Source of the DNA: an uncultured Modestobacter sp.
Lineage (GTDB): Bacteria > Actinomycetota > Actinomycetes > Mycobacteriales > Geodermatophilaceae
Assembly (NCBI RefSeq): GCF_947486615.1
Contig: NZ_CANKUD010000008.1
Coordinates: 124,001 to 188,000 of the forward strand
DNA: 64,000 bases
Direction: 5' to 3'
Made by a program: the position numbers and the translations under genes. The notes under the pieces were generated by a model. The model saw nothing but the letters and a program-made list of their open reading frames with translations, was not told the DNA's origin and did no database searches. Positions 63,704 to 64,000 of the stretch are shown here, piece by piece (within the stretch, counting starts at the first letter, position 1; each line of letters starts with the position of its first letter).

Positions 63704-64000
63704 TCAGAGTCCGAGCACGCGGCGCAGTCCCCGGTCGACGTCCTGCATGAGTGCGGCGGGCACGTGGCCGGCCACGTCGTCGAGGTCGCCGCGGTCGAGG
63801 GTGGCCAGGGCAGTCACGTTCACGGCGGAGTCCCGCGGGAGTCCGGTGGCGGCGGCGGGGAGGAACACGTTGCCCGGCATGGCGGCCAGTGCCGTGTTCG
63901 ATGTGATCACCGCGGTGAGGACCGTGGACAGTCGGCTGGCGTTGTAGGCGTCTGCCTGGATGACCAGCACGGGGCGGCGCTTGGCCGGTCGACTCCCGGC
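63704..64000 (-). CDS. MazF/PemK-family toxin, C-terminal part (cut by window edge)
   Basis: 99 residues visible: AGSRPAKRRPVLVIQADAYNASRLSTVLTAVITSNTALAAMPGNVFL. KRRPVLVIQADAYN and TAVITSN are core MazF segments; the N-terminal RGEVWW part is outside the window. MazF toxins are sequence-specific endoribonucleases; the antitoxin gene would be upstream, past base 64000. The 63475-63703 gap shows only the hypothetical gene's promoter. Confidence 0.82.
   Translation of the reverse strand, partial: AGSRPAKRRPVLVIQADAYNASRLSTVLTAVITSNTALAAMPGNVFLPAAATGLPRDSAVNVTALATLDRGDLDDVAGHVPAALMQDVDRGLRRVLGL

Overview
The window is high-GC actinobacterial chromosome. The gene order (valS/folC, ndk, a radical-SAM pair, rne-rplU-rpmA-obg-proB, proA, nadD-rsfS, comEA-comEC-holA, rpsT, lepA, hemW), very GC-rich third codon positions, frequent GTG starts and dominant TGA stops fit Actinobacteria. 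A selenocysteine tRNA with a CUA anticodon points to the Geodermatophilaceae (Blastococcus/Geodermatophilus), where UAG-directed selenocysteine has been reported. The genus is an inference.

Layout. 1-7.8 kb: valS (cut by the left edge), folC with a DUF4233 neighbour, a self-regulated-looking HTH/Clp-N pair, ndk, and two radical-SAM-linked genes. 7.8-15.6 kb: RNase E/G with a repeat-rich leader and tail, ribosomal proteins L21 and L27, Obg, ProB and peptide deformylase. 15.6-25 kb: GNAT, ProA, a MoxR/VWA pair, NadD-RsfS-phosphatase, DegV, ComEA and the 5' half of comEC.

25.03-35.32 kb: a 10.29 kb integrative element inserted inside comEC. It starts with a large serine integrase. A plus-strand operon of small, translationally coupled genes follows: a winged-helix protein with GGTACC-centred iteron-like repeats inside its gene, a terminase-small-subunit-like protein, a WhiB-like protein, an Xis/MerR-type HTH protein and a protein with two E3-binding-like domains. 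At its right end are two minus-strand cargo operons, HTH+HEPN and an unknown soluble protein + four-TM membrane protein. No capsid, tail, large terminase, FtsK/TraB or relaxase gene is visible, so it looks more like a phage satellite or defence island than a full prophage or conjugative element. The 3' half of comEC resumes in frame at 35.3 kb.

35.3-44.2 kb: comEC 3' half, holA, rpsT, an APH-fold kinase, lepA, a MOSC protein and a quinone-oxidoreductase-like enzyme. 43.2-55.1 kb: selD and selC (divergent), then selA-selB, separated by an arabinoside-utilisation locus (LacI regulator, ABC importer, GH51 arabinofuranosidase, import ATPase). 55.1-64 kb: small ORF, enoyl-CoA hydratase, hemW, recQ, an ABC-2 exporter followed by a DesK/DesR-type two-component pair, a conserved hypothetical and a MazF-like toxin cut by the right edge.

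Recurring features. Many genes have a TAnnnT hexamer 6-9 nt before the start codon and no Shine-Dalgarno sequence, indicating leaderless transcripts. A GC-rich palindromic intergenic repeat follows several stop codons. Most functional calls rest on motifs read by eye; no database search was possible.
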